A DNA stretch of 30,805 bases from assembly GCA_003565035.1 (NCBI GenBank), contig PXDP01000488.1, forward strand, positions 1-30,805. The letters run 5' to 3'. Shown in pieces: positions 6,855 to 16,263 of the stretch. Numbering within the stretch: the stretch's first letter is position 1; the number at the start of each line of letters is the position of its first letter. Source of the DNA: PVC group bacterium (GTDB taxonomy: Bacteria > Verrucomicrobiota > Kiritimatiellia > SS1-B-03-39 > UBA6053). The translations under genes and the position numbers were made by a program. Under the pieces are notes generated by a model. It was not told the DNA's origin, ran no database searches, and was given only the letters and a program-made list of their open reading frames with translations.

Positions 6855-8448
6855 CGTGAATGACTCCTCCGGCAGTATCGTGCCCCATGGCTTCGAGCCG
6901 GTCGTGGGATTGTGAGGCCTCGCGGGTGCGGGTCCATTCGGGATGCCGCAGGACGCGCAGGTACAGGGTGACGGCCGCGTCGTCTTCGCCATCGGCCCGG
7001 TGGTGCTCCGCCTGGGTGAAGACCGCTCGGGCAGCCTGGTCGGGGAAAATACTGGCGATTTCGGTGAGCACCCGGCGGGCCTCCTCGCGCTGGTCAGCCC
7101 GGCGGTGGCAGTCGACAATCTGCCAGAGCGTGTCCGGCGGGTCGTTGATTTGGTAGTAAAGCTTGATGGCCTCTTCGTAGCGGTTCAGCCGCTGATGCAG
7201 AATCCCGGCCCGCTCGCGGAGGGCGCGTCGGCTCTGTTCGGGATCCTCCAGGGCATCGATCCGCTCCAGCACCGTCAGACTGTTTTCATGGGTGCGGCGG
7301 CGCTCACTGAGGGCGAATTCTTTCCAGAGCCGCTCGACGGGATCGCGGAAAAAAATCAGCAGGGAATGCGCGGCATCCCAGAGTCCCCGCGAAGCCAGCC
7401 GTCCCATCAAATCATCCGCAAAGCGTTTTTGCAGTTCCGGCTCATTTTCCTGAGCGCGAAGATAGGCGGAGAGTTCGGTCATGAGTTCGTCGATCGATTC
7501 AGAACGGAAGCGGGCTTCGTAATCAAAGCGGGCGAGAAGAAAATCCCAGAGGCGGTCGGCTTCGGTAAATTCGCTTTGGCGACCGAGGAACCAGGCATAG
7601 AGGACTTCGCGCCGTTCGTCGCGCAGAGCGTCTCCGTCGGCTTCATCATGCATGCGGTGAAAATACCAGCCGGGATAGCGGCGGTGAAATTCGCGGACAC
7701 CCTGTTCGAACATCCGCAGCGTGGCCTGCGAATCCCGCCGGGCCTCGGGACCACGGTTCTCCTGTTCCCGCTGCAGCGTCCAGGCTTCATCAAAATCGCC
7801 CTGCACCAGTGCCCAGTCCTGCAGACGGCTCCTGGCCTCACGGTCAGCCCGGCGGTCCAGATCGGCAAAATCCTCCGCCACCAGCCGCCACAAACGGACG
7901 GCCTCATTCCTGCGGCCGTTTTCCCAGTGATTGGCGGCAATGCGGTTGTGGGCGTCCGCCGCCAGCACGTGGTGCTGATACTGATCGTGCCGGGTCAGGT
8001 CCCGCAGGTCGGCGAAACCGCGACGGTCGTCGCCGATGTCGAAATGCGTCAGCGCGCGGAAGTACAGGGCCGGTGCGGCCAGCCAGACATCCTCGGGAAA
8101 GAAATCCAGCACTTCGGTGAAGGTGCGCACGGCGGTGTGCCGGTCGTGAGCACCGCGCTGGCTGAGCGCCTGCATCAGGAAGGTGTAGGCGAAGATTTCC
8201 GGATCCACATGATCACCGTGCTGGGCGCGGAAGCGCTCCCATTCGTTGGCGGCGTTCTGATGCATCTGCTGTTCGCGGCGGTTCCGCCCCTCCCCGCCCC
8301 GGTTGGTCATGTCCAGGGCCCGGTCAAGTTCCGCGCGCTGGGCCAGACTCAGGGTCTGATACAGCTCCACCGGCATGACATAGGACCACTCCGCCAGCGC
8401 GTTGGCGGAAAGCAGCAGCGAAACCAGCAAGGGAAACATCCGCATCAT
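6844..8448 (-). CDS. Secreted TPR-repeat protein
   Basis: The 534-residue protein starts with a clear signal peptide (MMRMFPLLVSLLLSANALA, cleavage after ALA near residue 19). The rest is predicted helical, with TPR-like pairs such as HTAVRTFTEVLDFFPEDVWLAAPALYFRALTHFDIGDDRRGFADLRDL and RYEEAIKLYYQINDPPDTLWQIVDCHRRADQREEARRVLTEIASIFPDQAARAVFTQAE. I see no enzyme motif and none of the beta modules found in its two neighbours. Its ATG overlaps the stop of the giant gene (ATGA, 8445-8448), and a second ATG follows two codons later. It is the second gene of the operon. A role as a periplasmic or outer-membrane-associated adaptor is inference from TPR content and context. Confidence 0.8.
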   Translation of the reverse strand: MMRMFPLLVSLLLSANALAEWSYVMPVELYQTLSLAQRAELDRALDMTNRGGEGRNRREQQMHQNAANEWERFRAQHGDHVDPEIFAYTFLMQALSQRGAHDRHTAVRTFTEVLDFFPEDVWLAAPALYFRALTHFDIGDDRRGFADLRDLTRHDQYQHHVLAADAHNRIAANHWENGRRNEAVRLWRLVAEDFADLDRRADREARSRLQDWALVQGDFDEAWTLQREQENRGPEARRDSQATLRMFEQGVREFHRRYPGWYFHRMHDEADGDALRDERREVLYAWFLGRQSEFTEADRLWDFLLARFDYEARFRSESIDELMTELSAYLRAQENEPELQKRFADDLMGRLASRGLWDAAHSLLIFFRDPVERLWKEFALSERRRTHENSLTVLERIDALEDPEQSRRALRERAGILHQRLNRYEEAIKLYYQINDPPDTLWQIVDCHRRADQREEARRVLTEIASIFPDQAARAVFTQAEHHRADGEDDAAVTLYLRVLRHPEWTRTREASQSHDRLEAMGHDTAGGVIHDVN

Positions 8449-11400
8449 GAGTCCAACCCTTCAAAGAGGTCCGCCTGCTGCAGGAGCAGTCCCCGGGCAC
8501 GGCGCGCCCATTCGGATTCGGGATACTCGAATACGGTGCGCCGCAGGAAAATGTAGGCGTTGGCAAAATCCAGGCCGCGCAGGCTGGCATCTCCGGCCCA
8601 ATACATCGCCTGGGCACGAAGATCCGGCTCCACCGCGCCGCTGCCGTCTTCAATCAGGCGCTGGAAGCTGGCCACGGCCCGGGCATATTCGTCGAGCACC
8701 GGGGCGGTTTTCACCTGACGCTCAGACAGTCCTTCGGCCCGCAGTTCGTTTTCCCAGACCTCAGCCTGTTTCATGTGCGACTGGGCGCTCATGAACATCG
8801 CCCGCGCGGCCATGGGATGAGTCGGAAAGCGTTCCGCAAAGTTGGAGAAGATCCGGCCGGCAATATCGAAACGCTGTTCGTGCCGGAAGTAATGCGTGGC
8901 CAGACGAATGGAGGCGTCGCCCACCAGGGGCGATTCGGGGAAGACATAGGTGAGTTTGACGTATTCCTCGCTGGCGGCGGAGAAGTCGCCGAGTTTTTCC
9001 AGGGCCAGCGCCTTCTGGAACTGGGCCCGGGGCGCGAATTCGCTGTCCGGGTGATTGCTCAGCAGAATCGAAAAGCGGGAAAGCGCCTCCTGGAAAAATT
9101 CACGTGCCGCTTCCGGATCGTCTTTTTCGGCTTCGTTGCCAAATTCCTGATACAGATGCGCGAGCAGATATTCCCCTTCGACCGCCAGAGAGGTTTCGGG
9201 GTTCTGCATCAGCACTTCTTCAAGAATGCGGCGGCCTTCCTCGATGACCTCGGCTGAACGGACGCGCTCATCGAGGCGCCGGAAATCCTTGGCCATTTCA
9301 AAGAGACTTTCCGCGAGACGGAACTGAACCCGTACAGCCATTTCCGGATCGTCAAACTGTTTAGTGAACGCCCAGAGGGTGCCGTCGGAGCCTTCAAAAA
9401 TGCTGCCGGTGGCTTCATGACTGCGGGCGGGCCGGTGTGGGAGTCCGCCTTCGTCGGTATAGCGGAACTGCAAGGTATCGCCGAAGGCTACGCCGATGCG
9501 CTGCACGCCCATGAGGGCGGCATCCATAACCTCTTCTTCTCCCTCGGGCAACTCCACCCCCTCGGGGCGTTTGAACTCAGGCAGAATGACGCCGGTAAAG
9601 ATTCCGGAATTGGGCAGGGTTTCCTCCAGCAGCAGCTCAACCTGCTCGCCGGATCGGGCCGCTTCCACGGTGACGGTCACGCTGTCCCGGCGGGAGCTGC
9701 GGTCCTGTTTGCGGTCAATCACCTGCACAAAGAACCGCTCCCCGAGATGGGCGCGGGTGCGTTCGGCCTGGAAAGAACTGTCGAGCAGAGCCAGGGAGGC
9801 TTCCGAGGCAAGCTGCAGGTTACCGCGGTAGACGGTGTTTCGGGATTCGTCCACAATGCGGATCTGCACGCGGTCATTGCCCTGCACAAACAGGGTGGCC
9901 GTGTCGCCGTCCACCCGGCCGGCCTGGTCTGATGCCCGGCCCAGTTCAAAATTCAGCAGCCCGCTGAAATGGGCATTGGGAAGAATGAGATCCGCCTGAG
10001 GCGGTTCAACCTGCGGGTTGGCCTGCAGGGAGAACCCGGCCCGGGCGCGGCCGAGGGGAAGATGCTGCTGCAGCACCGCCGGTTCACGGCCCTCGCGCTG
10101 CGCGGCTTCGATTTCGGACTCGGCCACGGCAATCAGCAGCAGACGGCTGCCGCGGTGCAGGGCGGCGGAAGGATGATACACTTCCAGCGGAAAGGGCGTG
10201 TCCACATTGGCGGTCACCGGATCGTTACGGACCTCTTCCGGGGACATGGGCATCGCGAAGCGGTCCCAGGTATAGATCGTCCCCACGTTCTCATTGCCGG
10301 GACGGGCACGAATCTGCGCGAGCCGACGGGCCGCATCCGCGCCGGTGTCTTCCCGGCGTTCGCGCCAGGTGTGGAAAAAGGTGATCTCCGGCTCGCCGGT
10401 CAGCACACTGTCCAGCACCGCTTCGCGTTCCACCGGAACCCCGGGGCTGGTGTTTTCGCGGTCCAGATAGGCTGCAGTCATCCGGTCGCCGGGACGGACC
10501 CGGAGGGTGTCACCGCCGGTTTCCCCGTCCAGCGTGGTGCGGACCAAAGCCACAAAGCGTCCGGAGTGCACCGGACCCGCCGCCGGATCGCCCTGCTCCA
10601 CTGCCGTGACCACAAGCGTTTCGCCGCTGCGGGTCCGGATCGTGATCTCCAGGGTGTCGGCCCCGGGGCTGATATCCTCGTCCGCATCCTGTACCACCAC
10701 CAGAAAATCATCGCCGGGACGGAAGCGGTAGGCCTGATGCAGCTGCGACCGCATCCCCTGCGCGGTGGCGGTGATCTGCTCAAAATAGAAGCCAATCCGC
10801 CCGTTGGTGAAGCGGGAGTTCAGTTCGCGGCTCAACAGTCGGGTCTGGCCGCTGACCGTGTATTGATCGGCATAGGAGATGGTAATACGGTCCCCGGGCG
10901 CGATCTCGAGCACGTCGTTGTCCAGCGCATCGGTAAAATCGGTTTCGCCGGGAAGCACTGTTTCGCCGTCAGCATTTTCCATCCGCAGTTCGCGGACGGA
11001 TATGGCATCTCCGGTATACCGCACAAATTCCCAGCGCAGGGCGCGGAGGCGCTCCGGCTCGGAAAAGTCGGCCCGGAAGCCCTCGGATGTGCGGGTGATC
11101 GCGGCGCGGTCGCTCAGAAAACGTTCCAACTGGGGATTGTCGGCAACTGACAGCCATTCGGAGGGGAACGGGACCACCTGTCCGTCGGGTTGTTCCACCG
11201 ACAGCTGGAATCCGTCGCGCCCAAAGCGGATGTATCCGAAAATTTCCAGGAAATGACCGCCCTCCGCCAGAGAAACGGGAATGCCCTCGCCGCTGCGGAA
11301 ATCGGACGCGCGGCCGTTGGCAATGACCTCTCCGTTCACGAGCAGGCGAATGTAGGCGTCGCGCATGGCATTGTTTTCGTCCGGCTCCAGCGGATCAAAA

Positions 11401-14400
11401 AAGAAGCGCAGGCTGCGGGCCTCGGGCAGGTAAAAGGCGCCGCGCAGATGAATGCGCCGGAAGCGGGATTCAACCTCGTAGCGGAACGTCTCCAGGGTTG
11501 TCGGTGTGTCCCGCAGTTGCGAGAAATGACTGCGGTATTCAAAAAGCGATGACAGTCCGCGGTCGGTGGTCTGCAACTGGACCCCGCCCCCGGGAATGTC
11601 CCGGGCGGGAAGCGAGCCCATGGGAATCCAGTCCCCGCTTAAACGTCCCAGCAGACGGATTTCGGAGATACTGTCCGCGTCGGGGGTCAGCAAATCCACC
11701 CGGCGGACGGCATGACTGTTCATGGTGTCGACTGCCAGCCATTTGCCCTGTTCGCCGTCCGCGCGGCTCCGCCAGGGTTCGGGGCGGTTGACGTTGATGG
11801 TGTTTCCGGGGTCGGTCCCGTCCGCGCTGTCGGATGCGGTGGCGTGCGGGGGCGGCAGTGCGGTGGGAATTTCTCCGCGGAAGATGCCGGTATACGGCCC
11901 GGTTTCCTGCAGAATCACCGAGGGGATTCGGTCGCCGCTGCGGGTCTCGGCGGTCACCCGGACCGTACCGCCCTCCCCGCCCCGGCTCTGATCGCGGTCG
12001 CGCACCATGACGTAAATCGGGTTTCCCGGACGCACCGCGCCGCCGGTCTCCGCAAAGGTTTCACGTCCGCCCCCCATTTGCTGCTGAATTTCGAGGGCCT
12101 GCTGCTCGGCCTCGGTCAGCAGTTCGCCGGCACTGACCATGAGGACGGCGTCATCGACAATCCGGAGGGTGCGCGGCTCACCGGGTTCCATACCGCGGGA
12201 GGTGACAAATTCGGGATCGAGTTCGAAGGAGATGATGTCCAGCCCGTTGACCTCGAGCACCCGGTTGCCGGGCACGGCGGCACCCAGCACGGTGTCCAGA
12301 ACGCCCCGGAAGAGCCGCGGATCGCGTGTGGAAGGGAAAAGATTGAGCTGCTCCTCGTCCCCGCCTTCACTGGTGCGGACAATCACAGGAATGGAACCGC
12401 CGCCGCCCACCACGGCGAGGTTCGGATCCTGAACCGTGATCCGCAGCGGCTGGCCGGGACGCAGAATGGTGCGGTCCCGCAAATCACCGAGGAGAATTTC
12501 GGGGTTGTCGACTTCGAAGTTCGTCCGCAAACGCCAGCGGCCGTGCAGGAGCCGCGCGGCGGTGTGCGTGAAATCCCGGGCAAACACCCGCTCAAGCTCC
12601 GTGCGGGTGGTTTCGTCGTCGCCGTCGTTAAAGGCGATCAGTGCCTGGAAATAGTGCGCATTGGCCTGCAGGGCCGGGTCGGGATTGGCCAGCCAGAATT
12701 CCAGAATCCCCTCGGCGGCGGAGGTGTTGCCCATGGCGATCATTAAATCCACATCCCGGAACATGGCCTGACGCCCGGACGGGGTCTGCTGATATTCGGG
12801 ATGGGTGCGGATGGCCTGATATTCCAGACGGGCGGCATCGAAATTCCGCTGTTCGCGGAAAATTTCCGCGCGGTTGAGCATCACCCGCGCGCGGATGGCC
12901 ACGGGCAGTTCCTCCCCTGCGGCAATCACCCGGTGACTGAGATCGAGGGAGGCATTCAGAAATTCATCGTTTTCCCCGCGGACATTGCGGAGGCGCTCCA
13001 GCGACCAGGCAACAAATTCCGGGGGGAACTGCAGGGGGTCTTCGGTGAAGACTTCCAGATGCTGCCGAAGCAGATTCCAGGCCTGCTCGGGATTGTTGAG
13101 CGACAGCTCCTGCGCGGCCACAAACAGCGGATAACGGGGATCATCATTTCCCACCGGGAAAATGCCGGCCACATTCGCGGAAGCGCGGTTCCGGATCTGC
13201 GCAAGCTGCGCCATGGCGGAGGGATCGGCGTCCCGCACCACCTGGGTCAACAGCAGCAGCGGCTCAAACTGTCCGGCCTCCTCCAGAATCTCCGCCAGGG
13301 ACTGAACCTGACCGGAGCGTAAATCCTCGCCAAAGCGTCCGGCCAGCAGGACCCGCGACACCGCGAGCGGATGATCGCCGCGTTCCACTGCCGCCGCCAG
13401 ACTCCGTCGCAAAGAGGAATGCAGGTCGCGGTAGCGGGCATCCGTACGGCCCCCGTTGGCCAGCATGGCGATCAGACCGTCCTCCATATCGTGCAGTTGC
13501 GCGACGACATCCGGGTGGGCCTCTCCCCGCCGCTCAAACCAGTTCACATGTCCGAACGGCCAGCGGGGAATCCAAAGATCAGAGGCCTCTTCAGCAGAAA
13601 TCATTTCCAGACGGGGTCCGACTTCCAACACCAACATACCTCGGCGGTGACCGCGCACAACCGTCTCCGAATCCGTCTCCTCCTGGGGGACCAGATTCTG
13701 GTCATCGGTGATCTCAAGAAGGACATTCACCGCGTCGGCGGGCCGGGCACGCTCCGCGCCGGCGAGCAGCATCTCCACGCCATCCATCTGCCGGTCCGCC
13801 GCAACAAACAGACGCATCACCTGCAGACGGATCCGCCGGTCACCGCCATAGGTCCCGGTTTCGCCAGGCTGCAGGAACTGACGTCCAAGACGGTCGAGCA
13901 ACTCCGGCCGGGAGGCCGCCGCTTCGGGGTGTTCAATCAGCACGTCCAGAAGGGAATGCAAGAGATTGGGACGTCCGGCGGAGAAATCCTGAACCGACAG
14001 TGCGGCCGCAAGCTGTTCAGCCAGAAATGCCGGTGTCCAACGGTTGCGGTTCCGCATGAGGTACACCATGACCTCTTCGACATCCATCTCCTCAAAAAAT
14101 GGCCGGGCAAAGGCATCATCCTCTTCGTCGTGCCAGATCGAATCGAAGGCCTCATGCCAGCGGTTGAACCGCTCCGTGTAGGCCCGGGCGACATACAGGG
14201 ATGCGGTGCCGTCCCGGCTGTTGTCCAGAATACTGAATTCGATATGCTCCTCCCAGTCGGCCCGGGTACTGAGACGGGGGGATACGACCCGGGCAAACTC
14301 ACGCCGGCCTTCGCGGCGCCGGCGGGCGGTTTCGCGGTACAGCGCCAGAATCTCCTCCATGAACCGGGTTCGTTCTGCGGAGACGGAGCGGTCAGGAAAC

Positions 14401-16136
14401 GGCCGTCCGTATTCATCAAAGGCCTGCTCCAACAACGCCGTGAAAGCGGGTTTCGGTTCATTGCCGGAGCGCAGGTCGCTGTCCCGGCTCAGCCGCACCA
14501 GCAGGCCCAGAAGCGGATCGGAGGCGTCCGGCACATCGGAAAGCGATTCCACAAATGCCTGCATGGCCTCTTCGCCACGGGCTCGGTTGTTACTATGGGT
14601 GGCCAGGTCACGGAAGCGTCCGGTGTTTCCGGAAAAGCGCACCCCCTCCTCAAGCACACGGATACGGGTTTCCATCGGAAGATCCCCCACGCTGAGAAAA
14701 TGCCGGGCAATCTCCCGGGTATCAAAGCGGGTGGGGTTCTCTCTGAATTCCCGCCGGACGGTTTCAACCAGCAAATCGGCATAGCCTTGGCGGGCAAAGG
14801 TTTCCAATAAGTTCATGCGCACATCCTGACGGTCCCCGGTCAACGCCAGAAAGGCATCGATCCGGGCGCGGTCTCCTTCATGCCCCCGGATGAGTTCTCT
14901 CAGATTCCCGGCATCAAACGCCATAGGGAAATCTCTCAACAGGGTCAAACGCACCTCCTCCGTGGGCAGAAAACGGTGCGGTGTATTATTGTGTGAGGTA
15001 CTCATGGCCTGATTCCCATGCCAGCGCAGATGCTCCAGTTCGTCTTCATAAAGCGAGTAGAGATGACGAAGCATCTCCACCAGCCGTTCTTCTGACAAGA
15101 GTCGCTGCTCCTCCCCGATGAAAAATTCAGGTTGACCCAGGAAGGTTCCCAGCACCTGCCGGTAGATAGCGGGAGAGGCCTGTTCACGGTAAAGGGATTC
15201 CATCGCCAGCCATTCGCGGGCCGCGAGTGGCCTGACAGCCTCGGGACGGACCCGATCCAGGCGGCGCACCCTCCCCACCAGATCGGAGGGCAGAGGACGT
15301 CCATACGCACGCTGCAAGGCCATGAGCTGCAGAATCTCAATATCCTGCCGGCTGATCAGTTCCCGCATGACCCTCAGGTCGTGGATCGTATGCTGGAAAA
15401 GCAGGGTATACACGGCATCCCGCTCCAGGCCGAACATCCGGTTTTCCAGGGCGTCATGCAGTTCCTGGATCACCAGATTGCTTTCGCGGGCGGTTTCCGC
15501 CATGCCCATCAGCGTATCGGCCAGTTCCAGATAAGGCACCACCTGACCGGTTTCGCGAATCCGGCGGAGCATGCCGACACCGAGATCAAAACGGGCCTGC
15601 TCCGGTCCGTACAGATCCTGGTAAATGCTGAACGCCTCCGGAAACACCGAGCGATGAGTCAGTACCCGCAACGCCTGTTCCAGTTGTGGAGATTTTTCCT
15701 CCTGTCGGCGGGCAAAAAACATCAGACGGTCCAGATAGCGGACGGAGTCCCCCATGTCACGGGCCACCAGGGCCCCTTCAAAAATCCAGCGGGGATTTTC
15801 TTCGCCTTGGAGGCGGATCAATTCGCGCACCCGGCGCTCCGCCGTGAACACCCGTCCATCTTTTCGGGCGGCGGCATAGGAGAGCGCAAGTGCCTCCCGC
15901 GGAATCGGTTCCTGGCCCAGAAGCGGTTCCAGGGTTTCCTCAACTGCTGCAAAAGCACCGGCTTGGAACTGTTCCCGGGCGGTTTCCAGGGGTGCGCTGC
16001 CCAGGACAGGCGACAGGGAAAAGGCCACCAACAACAGGAGCATGCCCCAGGCACAAAAAGGTTTCCGGGAGGTGTGGGCGCGGAAAAAAGGAGCCAAAAC
16101 ATGGGCGGAACGGCCGAAAGAGTCTGAGTTTTTCAT
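8445..16136 (-). CDS. Giant secreted alpha-solenoid / beta-module / TPR protein
   Basis: This single uninterrupted frame encodes 2563 residues from the ATG at 16136; ATGs at 16142 and 16175 are also possible, and none has a convincing Shine-Dalgarno sequence. A signal peptide (GMLLLLVAFSLSPVLGSA) ends near residue 48. About residues 50-1210 are TPR-like or other alpha-solenoid helices. About 1210-2230 hold repeated beta modules with motifs such as GRFVALV, TGIFRGEIP, SGIFTGVILP, PGDRITISYAD, PGDRMTAAYLD and FGDTLQFRYTDE. About 2260-2563 return to TPR/BamD-YbgF-like helices (FSILLSNHPDSEFAPRAQFQKALALEKLGDF). I see no enzyme active site, lipobox, LPXTG or autotransporter barrel. It heads the eight-gene ExbB/ExbD operon. 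It may be the load moved or anchored by that motor; I do not recognise a characterised homologue. Confidence 0.82.
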   Translation of the reverse strand: MKNSDSFGRSAHVLAPFFRAHTSRKPFCAWGMLLLLVAFSLSPVLGSAPLETAREQFQAGAFAAVEETLEPLLGQEPIPREALALSYAAARKDGRVFTAERRVRELIRLQGEENPRWIFEGALVARDMGDSVRYLDRLMFFARRQEEKSPQLEQALRVLTHRSVFPEAFSIYQDLYGPEQARFDLGVGMLRRIRETGQVVPYLELADTLMGMAETARESNLVIQELHDALENRMFGLERDAVYTLLFQHTIHDLRVMRELISRQDIEILQLMALQRAYGRPLPSDLVGRVRRLDRVRPEAVRPLAAREWLAMESLYREQASPAIYRQVLGTFLGQPEFFIGEEQRLLSEERLVEMLRHLYSLYEDELEHLRWHGNQAMSTSHNNTPHRFLPTEEVRLTLLRDFPMAFDAGNLRELIRGHEGDRARIDAFLALTGDRQDVRMNLLETFARQGYADLLVETVRREFRENPTRFDTREIARHFLSVGDLPMETRIRVLEEGVRFSGNTGRFRDLATHSNNRARGEEAMQAFVESLSDVPDASDPLLGLLVRLSRDSDLRSGNEPKPAFTALLEQAFDEYGRPFPDRSVSAERTRFMEEILALYRETARRRREGRREFARVVSPRLSTRADWEEHIEFSILDNSRDGTASLYVARAYTERFNRWHEAFDSIWHDEEDDAFARPFFEEMDVEEVMVYLMRNRNRWTPAFLAEQLAAALSVQDFSAGRPNLLHSLLDVLIEHPEAAASRPELLDRLGRQFLQPGETGTYGGDRRIRLQVMRLFVAADRQMDGVEMLLAGAERARPADAVNVLLEITDDQNLVPQEETDSETVVRGHRRGMLVLEVGPRLEMISAEEASDLWIPRWPFGHVNWFERRGEAHPDVVAQLHDMEDGLIAMLANGGRTDARYRDLHSSLRRSLAAAVERGDHPLAVSRVLLAGRFGEDLRSGQVQSLAEILEEAGQFEPLLLLTQVVRDADPSAMAQLAQIRNRASANVAGIFPVGNDDPRYPLFVAAQELSLNNPEQAWNLLRQHLEVFTEDPLQFPPEFVAWSLERLRNVRGENDEFLNASLDLSHRVIAAGEELPVAIRARVMLNRAEIFREQRNFDAARLEYQAIRTHPEYQQTPSGRQAMFRDVDLMIAMGNTSAAEGILEFWLANPDPALQANAHYFQALIAFNDGDDETTRTELERVFARDFTHTAARLLHGRWRLRTNFEVDNPEILLGDLRDRTILRPGQPLRITVQDPNLAVVGGGGSIPVIVRTSEGGDEEQLNLFPSTRDPRLFRGVLDTVLGAAVPGNRVLEVNGLDIISFELDPEFVTSRGMEPGEPRTLRIVDDAVLMVSAGELLTEAEQQALEIQQQMGGGRETFAETGGAVRPGNPIYVMVRDRDQSRGGEGGTVRVTAETRSGDRIPSVILQETGPYTGIFRGEIPTALPPPHATASDSADGTDPGNTINVNRPEPWRSRADGEQGKWLAVDTMNSHAVRRVDLLTPDADSISEIRLLGRLSGDWIPMGSLPARDIPGGGVQLQTTDRGLSSLFEYRSHFSQLRDTPTTLETFRYEVESRFRRIHLRGAFYLPEARSLRFFFDPLEPDENNAMRDAYIRLLVNGEVIANGRASDFRSGEGIPVSLAEGGHFLEIFGYIRFGRDGFQLSVEQPDGQVVPFPSEWLSVADNPQLERFLSDRAAITRTSEGFRADFSEPERLRALRWEFVRYTGDAISVRELRMENADGETVLPGETDFTDALDNDVLEIAPGDRITISYADQYTVSGQTRLLSRELNSRFTNGRIGFYFEQITATAQGMRSQLHQAYRFRPGDDFLVVVQDADEDISPGADTLEITIRTRSGETLVVTAVEQGDPAAGPVHSGRFVALVRTTLDGETGGDTLRVRPGDRMTAAYLDRENTSPGVPVEREAVLDSVLTGEPEITFFHTWRERREDTGADAARRLAQIRARPGNENVGTIYTWDRFAMPMSPEEVRNDPVTANVDTPFPLEVYHPSAALHRGSRLLLIAVAESEIEAAQREGREPAVLQQHLPLGRARAGFSLQANPQVEPPQADLILPNAHFSGLLNFELGRASDQAGRVDGDTATLFVQGNDRVQIRIVDESRNTVYRGNLQLASEASLALLDSSFQAERTRAHLGERFFVQVIDRKQDRSSRRDSVTVTVEAARSGEQVELLLEETLPNSGIFTGVILPEFKRPEGVELPEGEEEVMDAALMGVQRIGVAFGDTLQFRYTDEGGLPHRPARSHEATGSIFEGSDGTLWAFTKQFDDPEMAVRVQFRLAESLFEMAKDFRRLDERVRSAEVIEEGRRILEEVLMQNPETSLAVEGEYLLAHLYQEFGNEAEKDDPEAAREFFQEALSRFSILLSNHPDSEFAPRAQFQKALALEKLGDFSAASEEYVKLTYVFPESPLVGDASIRLATHYFRHEQRFDIAGRIFSNFAERFPTHPMAARAMFMSAQSHMKQAEVWENELRAEGLSERQVKTAPVLDEYARAVASFQRLIEDGSGAVEPDLRAQAMYWAGDASLRGLDFANAYIFLRRTVFEYPESEWARRARGLLLQQADLFEGLDS

Positions 16137-16263
16137 AGGCATAAATGTTAAATAATCTGAAGAATAGACGAACACATAAAGCAGAATCCCCGAACCGACA
16201 AGGGAAAAATTGTCTTTACTCCAAGAACCGGCAGGTCTACGATGACAGGTAGAGGTTTTTTAT
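16137..16263. promoter_or_regulatory. Divergent intergenic region with promoters for two operons
   Basis: These 127 bases separate the minus-strand eight-gene operon from the plus-strand signalling operon and must carry or border both promoters. For the plus strand, TTTACT at 16215-16220 and TACGAT at 16238-16243 are spaced by 17 bases and each matches four of six consensus positions, which makes a weak sigma70-like candidate. For the minus strand I see an A+T-rich stretch at 16139-16165 but no convincing pair of boxes. AGAGG at 16251-16255 is the ribosome site for the plus-strand gene. I found no clear inverted-repeat operator. Confidence 0.35.

Noticed and set aside
6855..7118. N-terminal extension of the secreted TPR/beta gene up to 7118
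   Set aside because: This part overlaps the upstream TPR gene by more than 260 nt, is Pro/Arg/Ser-rich and not protein-like, and a strong ribosome site supports the start at 6854.
6943..8556. Plus-strand open frame of 537 codons opposite the 534-residue TPR gene
   Set aside because: The minus strand has a signal peptide and TPR pattern with an ATGA overlap to its neighbour. The plus-strand product shows no family motif.
9969..14810. Several long plus-strand frames (9969-11150, 11712-12746, 13371-14810) opposite the giant gene
   Set aside because: They lie inside one uninterrupted 7.7-kb minus-strand frame with consistent repeat structure, and lack ribosome sites and domains.
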